Assembly: GCA_015491145.1 (NCBI GenBank)
Contig: WFWM01000068.1
Span: forward strand, 1 to 17,462
Length of the DNA: 17,462 bases
Origin: Patescibacteria group bacterium
Lineage (GTDB): Bacteria > Patescibacteriota > Minisyncoccia > Phycocordibacterales > UBA12088
Direction: 5' to 3'
Under the pieces are notes generated by a model, which was not told where the DNA came from, searched no databases, and was given only the letters and a program-made list of their open reading frames with translations. Shown here piece after piece: positions 6,238 to 13,359 of the stretch. Every line of letters starts with the position of its first letter. Within the stretch, counting starts at the first letter, position 1. The position numbers were made by a program, and so were the translations under genes.

Positions 6238-8681
6238 ACCTCCTCCAGCTTGAGCGGCTGCATATCCCCCAGCGTAGGACCCATTTTCGCCTCAACCTTG
6301 ATCGGCACCTCGCCGCGCATTTCCTTCGGGAGCGCTTCCCGCATCTGCCGCGCTACCTCTGTCGCGAGCGCTTCTGCTCGTGCCGCGCTCACCTCGTAGA
6401 CGAGCTCATCGTGGATTTGGAGAATGAGGAACGCTTCCCCGGCAAAGCGTGGGAGCACCTCCTCGTAGACCCGACGCATAGCAATCTTGATGAGATCAGC
6501 CTGCGATCCTTGGATAGGCGCATTGATCGCCATCCGCTCCGCCTGTGCAACGACGTACGGCAGCGGAGAGCGTAAACCGGGGAACCACCGCTTCCTGCCA
6601 AAGAGCGTTTGCGTGTAGCCGTGCGTCCGTGCAAATTGCTTCGTTGCCTCTACGTATCGGGCGATGCCGGGAAAGGCAGCGAAGTATGCCTCGTGGAACG
6701 CCGCAGCTTCCGATCGCGACATCTCCGCTGTCGCCGCGAGAGCGTTCACCCCCATTCCGTAGAGAATGCCGAAGTTAATCGCCTTAGCACGGCGCCGCAT
6801 CGCAGGGGTTACCTCATCGGGAGCAACCCGGAACACCTCTGCTGCAACTGCCCGATGGATGTCCTCACCCCGCACGAACGCTTCAATGAGCTTCTCTTCC
6901 TGTGCGAGAATGGCAGCAATGCGCAACTCTATTTGCGAGTAGTCCAGCGCAACGAGCACAAACCCCTCCGGAGGACGAACCGCCTGCCGTATCACCTTCC
7001 CTTCCTCGCTCGTGGGCAGATTCTGCACATTGGGGTTTTGGCTCGCCAGCCGTCCTGTTGCCGTCCCCATCTGGAGGAAGGTGGGGTGGAGCCGACCGTC
7101 CTCACCACGAAGCGCCATCAGGGGTTCGATGTAGGTGCTGATGAGCTTCGTCAACTCCCGATATCGCAGGATATGGCGGATGATAGGGTGCTCGTCCACA
7201 TACTGGAGGAGGGCGCTCTCACGGGTGGAGAGCCTCCCCGTTGCTGTCTTCTTCTTTCTTCGCGACGCTCCAATCCCGAGATCTTCAAAGAGCACCTTCC
7301 CGAGCTGTTGGGGGGAACGAATGTTGAATTGAACCCCTGCCAGCGCGAAGATGTGTGCCTCTTCCTCTGCAGCCGCCTGCCGCAGAGTTTCCCCTGCTTG
7401 CGCAAGGAGCGACGCGTCGACTGGCACCCCTCGCTCCTCCATAGCACGCAGCACGGGGACGAGTGGGAGCTCTATCTCCGCATACACCCGGTCGAGCCGC
7501 TCCTGCCTGAGCCGCTCTTCGAGCCTCATGAGCGCATCCTCGCTGGAGGAGGTCTTCACCGCAGCAACCACATCTTCCCACGAGGGGTTCGTATGGTCCG
7601 GCCCGAGCAACCAGAGGGCAAGCCGGGCCCGGTAGCGGCGTGCTTCCTCTTCAGGAGAAGAGGGTGTGGCGTTCTCTGACTCCCGCTGCAACGCAGGATC
7701 GGTTTGCCCATCTGATTCTCCCCACGCAATTCCGTAGGCGGAAGCGAGCGCTTCTCGGAGGCGGGAAGCGGGAGTCCGAAAAGCCCACCGCCGCATAAGC
7801 GCGTCGACCGCGTTTTGGTCAATGTGGGCAGGGAATCGACTCTGTGTCTCCGAAAAGCGAACAGGGGCATCCGTGCGCACTACCGCCAGCTCCCGCGAAA
7901 ACCGTGCCTCCTCCTCGTGCTGTGCGACAAGGCGCACGATCCGCTCTGCAACACCCGCTCGTTGTGCCACAGCGGCTGCTCCCTCGCGGTCGATTGCACG
8001 CAAGAGCGTATCGATGGTGTGGTAGGTGCGGATGAGCGCCTTCGCGCTCTTGTCCCCCACGCCGGGAACGCCGGGAATGTTGTCAGAGGGGTCCCCCGCA
8101 AGCCCTTTGTACTCCGGCAGGTACCGCGGCGCAAAGCCGTAGCGTTCCCGTACCGCCTGCTCATCAAACCATCCCGTCTCCTTCACCCCCTTCCGGAGCG
8201 TGAACACCCGAACCTTTTTCCCCTCCACAAGCTGGAGCGTATCGAGGTCGCCAGAGACAATCGCGATGCGCGCTTCAGGGAACTCCTCCCGTATCTGCCG
8301 GACGAGCGTTGCAATCACATCATCAGCTTCGAACCCCGGCACCGCCATAATGGGAATGCCGAGCGCTGCAAGAAGCGCCTTCGAGGCTTCTATCTGCTGA
8401 GCGAGCGCTTCGTCCATCTCCTTCCTTCCCGCTTTGTAGTCGGTGTAGGCAGCGTGCCGGTGGGTCCCGCCGGGGAGATCGTAGGCCGCCACAACGTGGG
8501 ACGGATGCGCCTCCTTGAGGAAGGCGCTCACCATACTCACGAGGCCAAAGAGCGCGCCGGTGGGTTCCCCGCTGGGTGATGTGAATGAGGGGAGGGCGTG
8601 GTAGGCGCGGTGGAGGATGGCGTGCATATCGAGCAACGCCACCACCATCGATGAGGGTGTGTGTGAATGCCGCTTCCCCAT
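6234..8681 (-). CDS. polA: DNA polymerase I (5' nuclease plus polymerase, no proofreading domain)
   Basis: 815 residues. Residues about 10-290 form the 5'-3' nuclease domain with the acidic sites LLDMH (Asp18), AAYD (Asp68), FEADD (118-121), SGDLD (144-147) and GDPSDNIPGVPGVG (196-209). Residues about 395-815 form the family A polymerase: motif A DYSQIELR (580-587), motif B RRRAKAINFGILYG (629-642), motif C QIHDELVYE (755-763), and TATGRLASQNPNVQNLP (540-556). The 290-395 stretch is too short and has none of the DxE-type exonuclease motifs, so proofreading activity is predicted absent, as in Taq polymerase. The start at 8681 follows the tsaE stop by 6 nt; ATG at 8648 (MVVALLDMHA) is an alternative that would remove 11 hydrophilic residues. 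The polymerase fills gaps and removes RNA primers. Confidence 0.96.
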   Translation of the reverse strand: MGKRHSHTPSSMVVALLDMHAILHRAYHALPSFTSPSGEPTGALFGLVSMVSAFLKEAHPSHVVAAYDLPGGTHRHAAYTDYKAGRKEMDEALAQQIEASKALLAALGIPIMAVPGFEADDVIATLVRQIREEFPEARIAIVSGDLDTLQLVEGKKVRVFTLRKGVKETGWFDEQAVRERYGFAPRYLPEYKGLAGDPSDNIPGVPGVGDKSAKALIRTYHTIDTLLRAIDREGAAAVAQRAGVAERIVRLVAQHEEEARFSRELAVVRTDAPVRFSETQSRFPAHIDQNAVDALMRRWAFRTPASRLREALASAYGIAWGESDGQTDPALQRESENATPSSPEEEARRYRARLALWLLGPDHTNPSWEDVVAAVKTSSSEDALMRLEERLRQERLDRVYAEIELPLVPVLRAMEERGVPVDASLLAQAGETLRQAAAEEEAHIFALAGVQFNIRSPQQLGKVLFEDLGIGASRRKKKTATGRLSTRESALLQYVDEHPIIRHILRYRELTKLISTYIEPLMALRGEDGRLHPTFLQMGTATGRLASQNPNVQNLPTSEEGKVIRQAVRPPEGFVLVALDYSQIELRIAAILAQEEKLIEAFVRGEDIHRAVAAEVFRVAPDEVTPAMRRRAKAINFGILYGMGVNALAATAEMSRSEAAAFHEAYFAAFPGIARYVEATKQFARTHGYTQTLFGRKRWFPGLRSPLPYVVAQAERMAINAPIQGSQADLIKIAMRRVYEEVLPRFAGEAFLILQIHDELVYEVSAARAEALATEVARQMREALPKEMRGEVPIKVEAKMGPTLGDMQPLKLEEV

Positions 8682-8687
8682 AGCCCA

Positions 8688-9158
8688 CTACTCGTGTTGG
8701 TGCTGGTTTGGAAAGCCTCGCTGCGCGGTAAGCGCTCTCGCCTCCTGCTCCTCCCCCGCCTCCTGCAGCGTCACCCAAACGAACGGCTCCTGCAGCGCTT
8801 GCCACTCATCGAGCGCCCGTTCCGGCCACTCCACACACACCACGCACCGCTGCCTGATCCGCTCTTGCCACGGCAACCGCCGCACCTCCTCCTCGTTCAG
8901 GCGATACCAATCCCAATGGGAAAGCTCCGCAAAAGGGTGCGTCCCCGCCAGTGGGTAGCGCCGCTCCAGCACAAAGGTGGGGCTTTGCACCTGCCCCGCA
9001 TCCCCTCCCAGTGCCGCCACCATACCACGCACGAGACTCGTTTTACCGGCACCAAGCGGTCCAGAGAGCGCAAACACCGCCGCTTCCGGAAATGCGTTGA
9101 GAAGCGCTTGTGCGGCTTGCCGCCACTCAGACGGGGCAATAGGAGCAAGCCGCAGCAT
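8688..9158 (-). CDS. tsaE: tRNA threonylcarbamoyladenosine biosynthesis ATPase TsaE
   Basis: 156 residues. P-loop GPLGAGKTSLVRGM at residues 33-46, then QSPTFVLERRYPL (58-70), the conserved HWDWYRL (81-87, usually HxDxYRL) and VVCVEWPER (106-114, usually xxxIEWPER). TsaE is the small ATPase that resets the TsaBD complex making t6A at position 37 of ANN-decoding tRNAs. The start ATG at 9158 coincides with the +1 predicted from the extended -10 TGGTAGCAT, so the mRNA would be leaderless. First gene of the tsaE-polA-holA-NUDIX operon. The last 25 residues are Glu/Gln-rich and not family-like. Confidence 0.94.
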   Translation of the reverse strand: MLRLAPIAPSEWRQAAQALLNAFPEAAVFALSGPLGAGKTSLVRGMVAALGGDAGQVQSPTFVLERRYPLAGTHPFAELSHWDWYRLNEEEVRRLPWQERIRQRCVVCVEWPERALDEWQALQEPFVWVTLQEAGEEQEARALTAQRGFPNQHQHE

Positions 9159-9164
9159 AGCCGT

Positions 9165-9174
9165 ATGCTACCAT
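9165..9174. promoter_or_regulatory. Overlapping divergent promoters of tsaE and pilB
   Basis: One short stretch serves both directions. On the minus strand TGGTAGCAT (9165-9173) lies 6 nt before the tsaE ATG; +1 falls on the A of that ATG. On the plus strand TGCTACCAT (9166-9174) lies 7 nt before the pilB ATG; +1 falls at 9181, one base before it. The only spacer between the two start codons is 23 bases, so both genes must be read from this element, and RNA polymerase could probably bind only one way at a time. Confidence 0.6.
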
Positions 9175-9181
9175 ACCCGCG

Positions 9182-10912
9182 ATGTCTCATTTTCAAGAGC
9201 AGGACCAAGAGAAACGCCTCGAAACTGTCCGACGAAAGGAAGAGGAAGACCTCGCCCGCATCCTCTCGGAAAAGTATGGTGTTGGCTACGTCGACCTGAC
9301 TCGTCTCCCTATCGACACGGAAGCGCTCCGCCTCGTCCCTGAGGAAAGGGCACGGGAAGCGCTTGCCGTTCCCTTTAAGGTGGCCCGCCGAAAGGTGTGG
9401 CTCGCAGTCCATTCCCCCGGAAATCTGAAAACGAAGGAACTCATCGATACCCTCGAACGGCAGGGGTTTCAGGTGCTCGTCTTTATGGCTTCCCGCCACA
9501 GCCTCGAGCATGCTTGGGAACGCTACAAAGACCTCTCGCTCGCCATCGCCACGAGTGCCGGCATTATCGATGTGTCGCAAGAGGAGATTGCCGAGCTGCA
9601 GGCGCAGCTCACCTCGCTCGAATCGATCCAAGCCACCATCCGCGAGGTGGTGCAATCACGGCAGACGCTCCGCATCTCCCGACTCCTTGAGGTAATCCTC
9701 GCCGGTGCCCTCGCTTTGAAGGCGTCCGACATCCACATTGAGCCGGAGGAGGAAGTGGTGCGTATTCGTTTCCGCCTCGACGGGGTGCTCACCCCCGTGG
9801 CAACCCTTCCCCACAGTTTGAGCAAGTCGCTCATCACGCGCCTCAAGCTCGTTTCCGGAATGAAACTCAACATCACCAACGCTGCGCAGGACGGGAGGTT
9901 CACCATTCGAATTGAAGAGAGAGAAATCGAGGTTCGCGCCTCTGCCGTCCCGGGCAACTACGGAGAATCGATCGTGATGCGTATTCTCGATCCAAACTCG
10001 CTCCGCATTCCCCTAGAACGACTCGGAATGCATCCTGTGCTCCTCGAGCGAATGGAGGCGGAAATTCTCCGACCAAACGGAATGATCCTCAACACCGGCC
10101 CTACCGGATCAGGAAAGACGACGACTCTCTATGCCATTCTCTCGCGCATCAAGCGGCCGGAAATCAAAATCATCACCATCGAGGATCCCATCGAGTACCA
10201 CCTTGAGGGAATCGTGCAGACACAAATTGACCACAAGAAGTACACCTTTGCCCAAGCGCTCCGAGCAGCGCTCCGGCAGGATCCCGATGTCATTATGGTC
10301 GGGGAGATCCGTGACCCTGAGGTGGCAGACACCGCCGTGCAGGCAGCGCTCACCGGCCACCTCGTGCTCTCTACCCTCCACACGAACACCGCTGCCGGCG
10401 CCTTCCCCCGCCTCATCGGCCTCAAGGTGAACCCGCAGGTCATCGGTTCGGCGGTGAATGTGGTAATGGCGCAGCGGCTCGTTCGGGTGCTCCGGCCGGA
10501 ATGCCGCATCGAGATCCCACTCACGGGACCGGTGCGCGACTTTGTGCTGCGGGTTGTCGATTCCCTTCCCCCGCATCCGGCGTACCAGCCGAAGCAAACG
10601 GAGGTGCACTACCTCCCCAAGCCAGGCGGCAGCTGCGTCACCGGCTTTCAGGGGCGCATCGCGGTATTCGAAACCATCTTTATGGATGAGGAAATAGAGG
10701 CACTCGTCACACGGGGAGCGAGCGAGCGCGACATCCAACAGGCAGCGCGGAAACAGGGGTTCCTCGATATGGTGCAGGATGGCGTCCTCAAGGTGCTCAA
10801 CGGCACCACCTCTCTCTCGGAGCTCGCCCGCGTCGTTGAGATAGATCCAGCCGTCGCCGCTGCGCTCGCGCAGCACGAGCAGCACCTCACTGAGCACGCA
10901 ACCTCTGAATAA
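9182..10912 (+). CDS. pilB: Type IV pilus assembly ATPase PilB (GspE/PilB family)
   Basis: 576 residues. The N-terminal GspE/PilB domain (about 20-115) contains YGVGYVDLTRLPIDTEALRL. The ATPase core has LKASDIHIEPEEEVVRIRFRLDG (179-201), Walker A GPTGSGKTT (306-314), Asp box ITIEDPIEY (331-339), Walker B DPDVIMVGEIRDPE (367-380) and His box GHLVLSTLHTN (392-402). It powers pilin polymerisation on the cytoplasmic face. The zinc-binding four-cysteine motif of most PilB/GspE proteins is reduced to Cys441 and Cys485, the latter in GSCVTGFQGR, whose usual form is CxxCxxTGYxGR. The gene reads away from tsaE and is unlinked to pilMNO. It ends facing the candidate minus-strand RNA. Confidence 0.95.
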   Translation: MSHFQEQDQEKRLETVRRKEEEDLARILSEKYGVGYVDLTRLPIDTEALRLVPEERAREALAVPFKVARRKVWLAVHSPGNLKTKELIDTLERQGFQVLVFMASRHSLEHAWERYKDLSLAIATSAGIIDVSQEEIAELQAQLTSLESIQATIREVVQSRQTLRISRLLEVILAGALALKASDIHIEPEEEVVRIRFRLDGVLTPVATLPHSLSKSLITRLKLVSGMKLNITNAAQDGRFTIRIEEREIEVRASAVPGNYGESIVMRILDPNSLRIPLERLGMHPVLLERMEAEILRPNGMILNTGPTGSGKTTTLYAILSRIKRPEIKIITIEDPIEYHLEGIVQTQIDHKKYTFAQALRAALRQDPDVIMVGEIRDPEVADTAVQAALTGHLVLSTLHTNTAAGAFPRLIGLKVNPQVIGSAVNVVMAQRLVRVLRPECRIEIPLTGPVRDFVLRVVDSLPPHPAYQPKQTEVHYLPKPGGSCVTGFQGRIAVFETIFMDEEIEALVTRGASERDIQQAARKQGFLDMVQDGVLKVLNGTTSLSELARVVEIDPAVAAALAQHEQHLTEHATSE

Positions 10913-10922
10913 ACAGTAGGGG

Positions 10923-10940
10923 AAACAAAAACCCCTCCAC
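10923..10940 (-). terminator. Terminator-like end of the candidate minus-strand RNA
   Basis: On the minus strand the 3' arm GTGGAGGG of the long closing stem (10933-10940) is followed by G and then UUUUUGUUU (10931-10923). A long G+C-rich helix followed directly by a U-tract is the form of an intrinsic terminator. On the plus strand there is no U-tract, only a 5-bp hairpin AGGGG/CCCCT, so pilB gains no clear terminator from it. Confidence 0.55.
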
Positions 10941-11107
10941 CCCCTTACCCTTCGGACGACTTGCTTGAGAGCAAGGAAAGGCGACCTGCCTTCCTGAGGA
11001 GTTGCCCAGTCTCTCCGCACTCGGCGGCAACCAGGCAGTCCTTGCGAAGGAGGCCTCTTACGCCATGCGCGGCGTTGCCGTCCGAAGGGTAAGAATGTGG
11101 AGGGCGC
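10923..11107 (-). ncRNA. Candidate structured non-coding RNA, about 185 nt
   Basis: The 250-base gap between pilB and ruvB has no credible reading frame but a very strong fold. Bases 10944-10958 are the exact reverse complement of 11079-11093 (15 bp). Outside them 10933-10940 pairs with 11097-11104 (8 bp); between and inside these, bases 10942, 10943 and 10959 form G-U pairs only if the minus strand is transcribed. The closing helix then has about 27 pairs with one mismatch and ends in a U-tract. Inside are ACGCC/GGCGT (11060-11075), TCCTT/AAGGA (about 11039-11051), CTGCCT/AGGCAG enclosing GTTGCC/GGCAAC (about 10986-11038), and CTTGCT/AGCAAG (about 10960-10975). I do not recognise tmRNA, RNase P or SRP RNA signatures. 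Length and long closing stem recall 6S RNA, but the multibranched interior does not. Unassigned. Confidence 0.6.
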
Positions 11108-11113
11108 CCTGCT

Positions 11114-11124
11114 GTGGTAGCATA
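11114..11124. promoter_or_regulatory. Divergent promoter element of ruvB and the candidate RNA
   Basis: On the plus strand TGGTAGCAT (11115-11123), within CTGTGGTAGCATACG, would start a transcript near 11130, giving ruvB a leader of about 41 nt. On the minus strand the same bases read GTATGCTACCAC; either TATGCT (11119-11124) or TACCAC (11114-11119) could serve as -10, starting the RNA near 11112 or 11107. The 12-mer CGTATGCTACCA is shared with the tsaE/pilB promoter. A further GGTAGCAT abuts the ruvB ATG at 11163-11170 but would start transcription after the ATG. Confidence 0.45.
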
Positions 11125-11170
11125 CGCTTGCCACTGCAAGGCGTGGTGTGTCCTGCTGCAACGGTAGCAT

Positions 11171-12178
11171 ATGAACCAAGCACCGTCAACCCCTTCCGAG
11201 CCTCATCTCGACCGGGCTCTCCGCCCCACCTCGTGGGACGAGTACATAGGGCAGGAAGTTGTGAAGCAGAATGTTCGCATCCTCATTGAGGCAGCCCGCA
11301 GCCGACAGCAACCTCCGGAACACCTCCTCTTCTACGGCCCGCCGGGACTCGGGAAGACGACGCTCGCCCACCTCATTGCCCGTGAGCTCGGGGCTGCAAT
11401 CCGTATCACCTCCGGCCCGGCAATTGAGCGCGTCGGCGATCTCGCTGCCATCCTCTCCAATCTCGAGGAGGGGGATATCCTCTTCATCGATGAGATCCAC
11501 CGCCTCCCGCGCGCTGTGGAAGAGGTGCTCTACCCCGCGCTCGAGTCGGGCACGCTCGACCTCATCATCGGCAAGGGACCGTCTGCACGCACGGTGCAAC
11601 TTCCCCTCCCCCCTTTTACCCTCATTGCCGCAACGACCCGCTACGCCGGGCTCTCTGCCCCGCTGCGATCTCGATTCTCCGGAGGGGTGCACCGGCTCGA
11701 CTTCTACACAGAGGATGAAATTGTCCGTATCCTCGAGCGATCAGCGAAACTCCTCTCGATGGAAGTATCACACGGGACACTCCGCCTCATCGCCCAACGC
11801 GCACGGGGCACGCCGCGCACTGCCAATTTTCTCCTCAAACGCGTGCGCGACTTCGCACAGGTGCACCAACGCCCGTGCGATGAGGAGACCGCCTCTGAAG
11901 CGCTCACACTTCTTGGTATTGATTCCGCAGGCCTCACCGCGGAGGATCGGGCGCTCCTGCTTGCTCTCATTGACCGCTTCCAAGGCGGGCCAGTTGGGCT
12001 TGCAACGCTCGCTGCGTCACTTGGAGAAGAGGAGGACACGATTGCCTCTGTCCATGAACCCTACCTCCTGCAGCTCGGATTCCTCGAGCGGACGCCGCGC
12101 GGGAGGCGCGCCACCCGCCTCGCCTACGAGCATCTCCGTCGCACGCCGCCATCGCAACCACCGCTCACTGCACTCTAA
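11171..12178 (+). CDS. ruvB: Holliday junction branch-migration helicase RuvB
   Basis: 335 residues, family-normal length. [19 protein letters not shown] at the start, Walker [14 protein letters not shown] (54-66), Walker [11 protein letters not shown] (103-112), [12 protein letters not shown] (129-140), sensor 1 AATTR (153-157) and PLRSRF (164-169) with the arginine finger region. The C-terminal winged helix carries [20 protein letters not shown] and [15 protein letters not shown], both typical. RuvB hexamers drive branch migration of RuvA-bound junctions. ruvA is not in the window. One oddity is [13 protein letters not shown] where most RuvB proteins have DRFGxxxRLEFY. No Shine-Dalgarno sequence is seen before the ATG. 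Confidence 0.97.
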   Translation: MNQAPSTPSEPHLDRALRPTSWDEYIGQEVVKQNVRILIEAARSRQQPPEHLLFYGPPGLGKTTLAHLIARELGAAIRITSGPAIERVGDLAAILSNLEEGDILFIDEIHRLPRAVEEVLYPALESGTLDLIIGKGPSARTVQLPLPPFTLIAATTRYAGLSAPLRSRFSGGVHRLDFYTEDEIVRILERSAKLLSMEVSHGTLRLIAQRARGTPRTANFLLKRVRDFAQVHQRPCDEETASEALTLLGIDSAGLTAEDRALLLALIDRFQGGPVGLATLAASLGEEEDTIASVHEPYLLQLGFLERTPRGRRATRLAYEHLRRTPPSQPPLTAL

Positions 12179-12207
12179 CAGCGCTTGCACCGGACGAGGC
12201 AGCAGAG

Positions 12208-12213
12208 TAAGGT
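12208..12213 (+). promoter_or_regulatory. Possible -10 box of yebC-ruvC
   Basis: TAAGGT, 9 nt before the yebC ATG; the 7-nt step gives +1 at 12220 and a 3-nt leader. There is no TG extension, and the 44-nt gap after ruvB would also allow read-through, so this is weaker than the other promoters listed. Confidence 0.3.
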
Positions 12214-12222
12214 ATCACCACT

Positions 12223-12759
12223 ATGGCGGGGCACAACAAGTGGTCAAAAATCAAGCACAAGAAGGCGGTTGCTGATGCACGCAAGAGCCGCGAATTCTCC
12301 AAGCTCGCCCGCCTCATTACTGTTGCAGCACGCGAGGCGGGGAGCGCAGACGCACCGTCCGTGCGCGCAGCTATTGAAAAAGCTCGCGCAGCGAATATGC
12401 CGAAGGAAAATATTGAGCGGGCGCTTGCTCGTGCGTTGGATACCGATGCCCAGTCACTTGAGCCGGTGCTCTATGAGGCGTACGGTCCAGGAGGAGTCGC
12501 CATCCTCATTGATACACTCACCGACAATCGCAACCGCACGGTTCAGGAGATCAAGCATATTCTCGCAACCCATGGAGGGTCTCTCGGTGCTCCCGGCAGC
12601 GCTCAATGGGCGTTCCGCAAAACCGAGGAAGGATGGGAACCCGCCACAACGGTTCCCCTCTCAGGAGAAGACGCGGAACGACTGAAGAAGCTTATTACCT
12701 CACTCGAGGAACATGACGATGTGGAAGCGGTGTTCTCCAACGAGACAACCGAGGCATGA
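12223..12759 (+). CDS. yebC: Short YebC/PmpR-family protein (TACO1-like)
   Basis: 178 residues. The N-terminus is unmistakable: MAGHNKWSKIKHKKAVADARKS, then AAIEKARAANMPKENIERAL, YEAYGPGGVAIL and TDNRNRTVQEIKHILATHGGSLG. YebC proteins are usually about 240-250 residues in three domains. Here GSAQWAFRK (near residue 127) is followed after a short linker by LSGEDAERLKKLITSLEEHDDVEAVFSN, which matches the extreme C-terminus of full-length YebC. So the inserted third domain, about 60-70 residues, is missing while both ends are kept. The reading frame is intact, so this looks like a natural short form. Members of the family act as transcription regulators or aid translation of difficult motifs on the ribosome. 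The stop overlaps the ruvC ATG. Confidence 0.93.
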   Translation: MAGHNKWSKIKHKKAVADARKSREFSKLARLITVAAREAGSADAPSVRAAIEKARAANMPKENIERALARALDTDAQSLEPVLYEAYGPGGVAILIDTLTDNRNRTVQEIKHILATHGGSLGAPGSAQWAFRKTEEGWEPATTVPLSGEDAERLKKLITSLEEHDDVEAVFSNETTEA

Positions 12760-13256
12760 CGCGACAGGAGCGGTGCGTGATGGCGTTTGATCCGGGCTAC
12801 GATCGGCTCGGAGTAGCGGTGGTCGCAGGAACCATCCAACAACCAAACCTCCTTTTCGCCGACACCCTCCGTACTCCTAAAACGACGCCGCACGATGCCC
12901 GGCTCTGTTCCCTTGGGGAACGAGTGGCGGCTTTGCTCGCCTCCTACCGCCCCACCTGTTGTGCAGTAGAGACACTCTTCTTCCAAAAGAATCGAAAAAC
13001 CGCGCTCGCCGTTGCGGAAATGCGCGGCATTATTCGATACGAGATCGCCCGTGCCGGCATTCCCTTGCGCGAGCTCTCCCCCCAAGCGGTGAAAATTGCG
13101 GTTACCTCCTACGGGAACGCCTCCAAGGATGCAGTGGCGCGTATGGTGCTACGATTTTTTCCTAACGCCGTTTCGCTGGGAGATGATGCAATTGATGCTG
13201 TTGCGCTTGCTGTCGCTGCGCTCGCCTCGCCGTTGTCAGCATATCCGCATCTCTAA
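12756..13256 (+). CDS. ruvC: Holliday junction resolvase RuvC
   Basis: 166 residues, family-normal. The RNase H-like fold carries the acidic catalytic positions in MAFDPGYDRLG (Asp12), CAVETLFFQKN (Glu72) and GDDAIDAVALA (Asp143, Asp144 and Asp147). LSPQAVKIAVTSYGNASKDAV (108-126) matches the conserved PxxVKxxVtGxGxAsKxqV region; here Thr-Ser-Tyr replaces the usual Thr-Gly-Tyr/Asn. RuvC cuts four-way junctions symmetrically. ATG overlaps the yebC TGA (ATGA), so translation is coupled. An internal ATG eight codons in (MAFDPGYD) is a possible alternative start. Confidence 0.95.
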   Translation: MTRQERCVMAFDPGYDRLGVAVVAGTIQQPNLLFADTLRTPKTTPHDARLCSLGERVAALLASYRPTCCAVETLFFQKNRKTALAVAEMRGIIRYEIARAGIPLRELSPQAVKIAVTSYGNASKDAVARMVLRFFPNAVSLGDDAIDAVALAVAALASPLSAYPHL

Positions 13257-13257
13257 A

Positions 13258-13266
13258 TTATCCACA
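13258..13266 (+). other. Perfect DnaA-box match (TTATCCACA)
   Basis: Two bases after the ruvC stop, in the intergenic region before the small acidic ORF. Second of two exact matches in the window (the other is at 4515-4523). Confidence 0.35.
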
Positions 13267-13290
13267 CACACCCCTTGCGAAGCGCCGAGT

Positions 13291-13348
13291 CGTTATGCTA
13301 CTTCTCGGGGAAGCCCCTTTCGGGGTGGTTAGCAGCGTAACGAGAAGT
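13291..13348 (+). other. Permuted inverted repeat: pseudoknot or alternative stems
   Basis: Two stems interleave. Stem A pairs 13291-13299 (CGTTATGCT) with 13334-13342 (AGCGTAACG): 9 pairs, one a G-T wobble. Stem B pairs 13300-13307 (ACTTCTCG) with 13341-13348 (CGAGAAGT): 8 pairs. They share only two bases, so the order A-B-A'-B' is that of a pseudoknot or of two competing folds. The loop holds CCCC-TTTC-GGGG (13314-13325), and CGGGGAAGCCCC (13306-13317) offers another competing hairpin. It lies 12 bases upstream of the acidic ORF. TATGCT at 13294-13299 could also be a -10 box, in which case the 5' strands would not be in the RNA. Confidence 0.4.
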
Positions 13349-13359
13349 GTACCCACGCT

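Noticed and set aside
6609..7679. 356-residue plus-strand open frame inside polA
   Set aside because: Antisense to invariant polymerase and nuclease motifs of polA; no recognisable domain.
10944..11093. RNase P, tmRNA or SRP RNA identity for the structured element
   Set aside because: No GAGGAAAGTCC/ACAGAAA pair, no tRNA-like 3' end with CCA, and no GGAAGGAAGCAGC-type SRP core on either strand.
10109..11179. 356-residue minus-strand open frame opposite pilB
   Set aside because: Antisense to the PilB Walker and His boxes, and it also runs through the structured RNA region; no domain seen.
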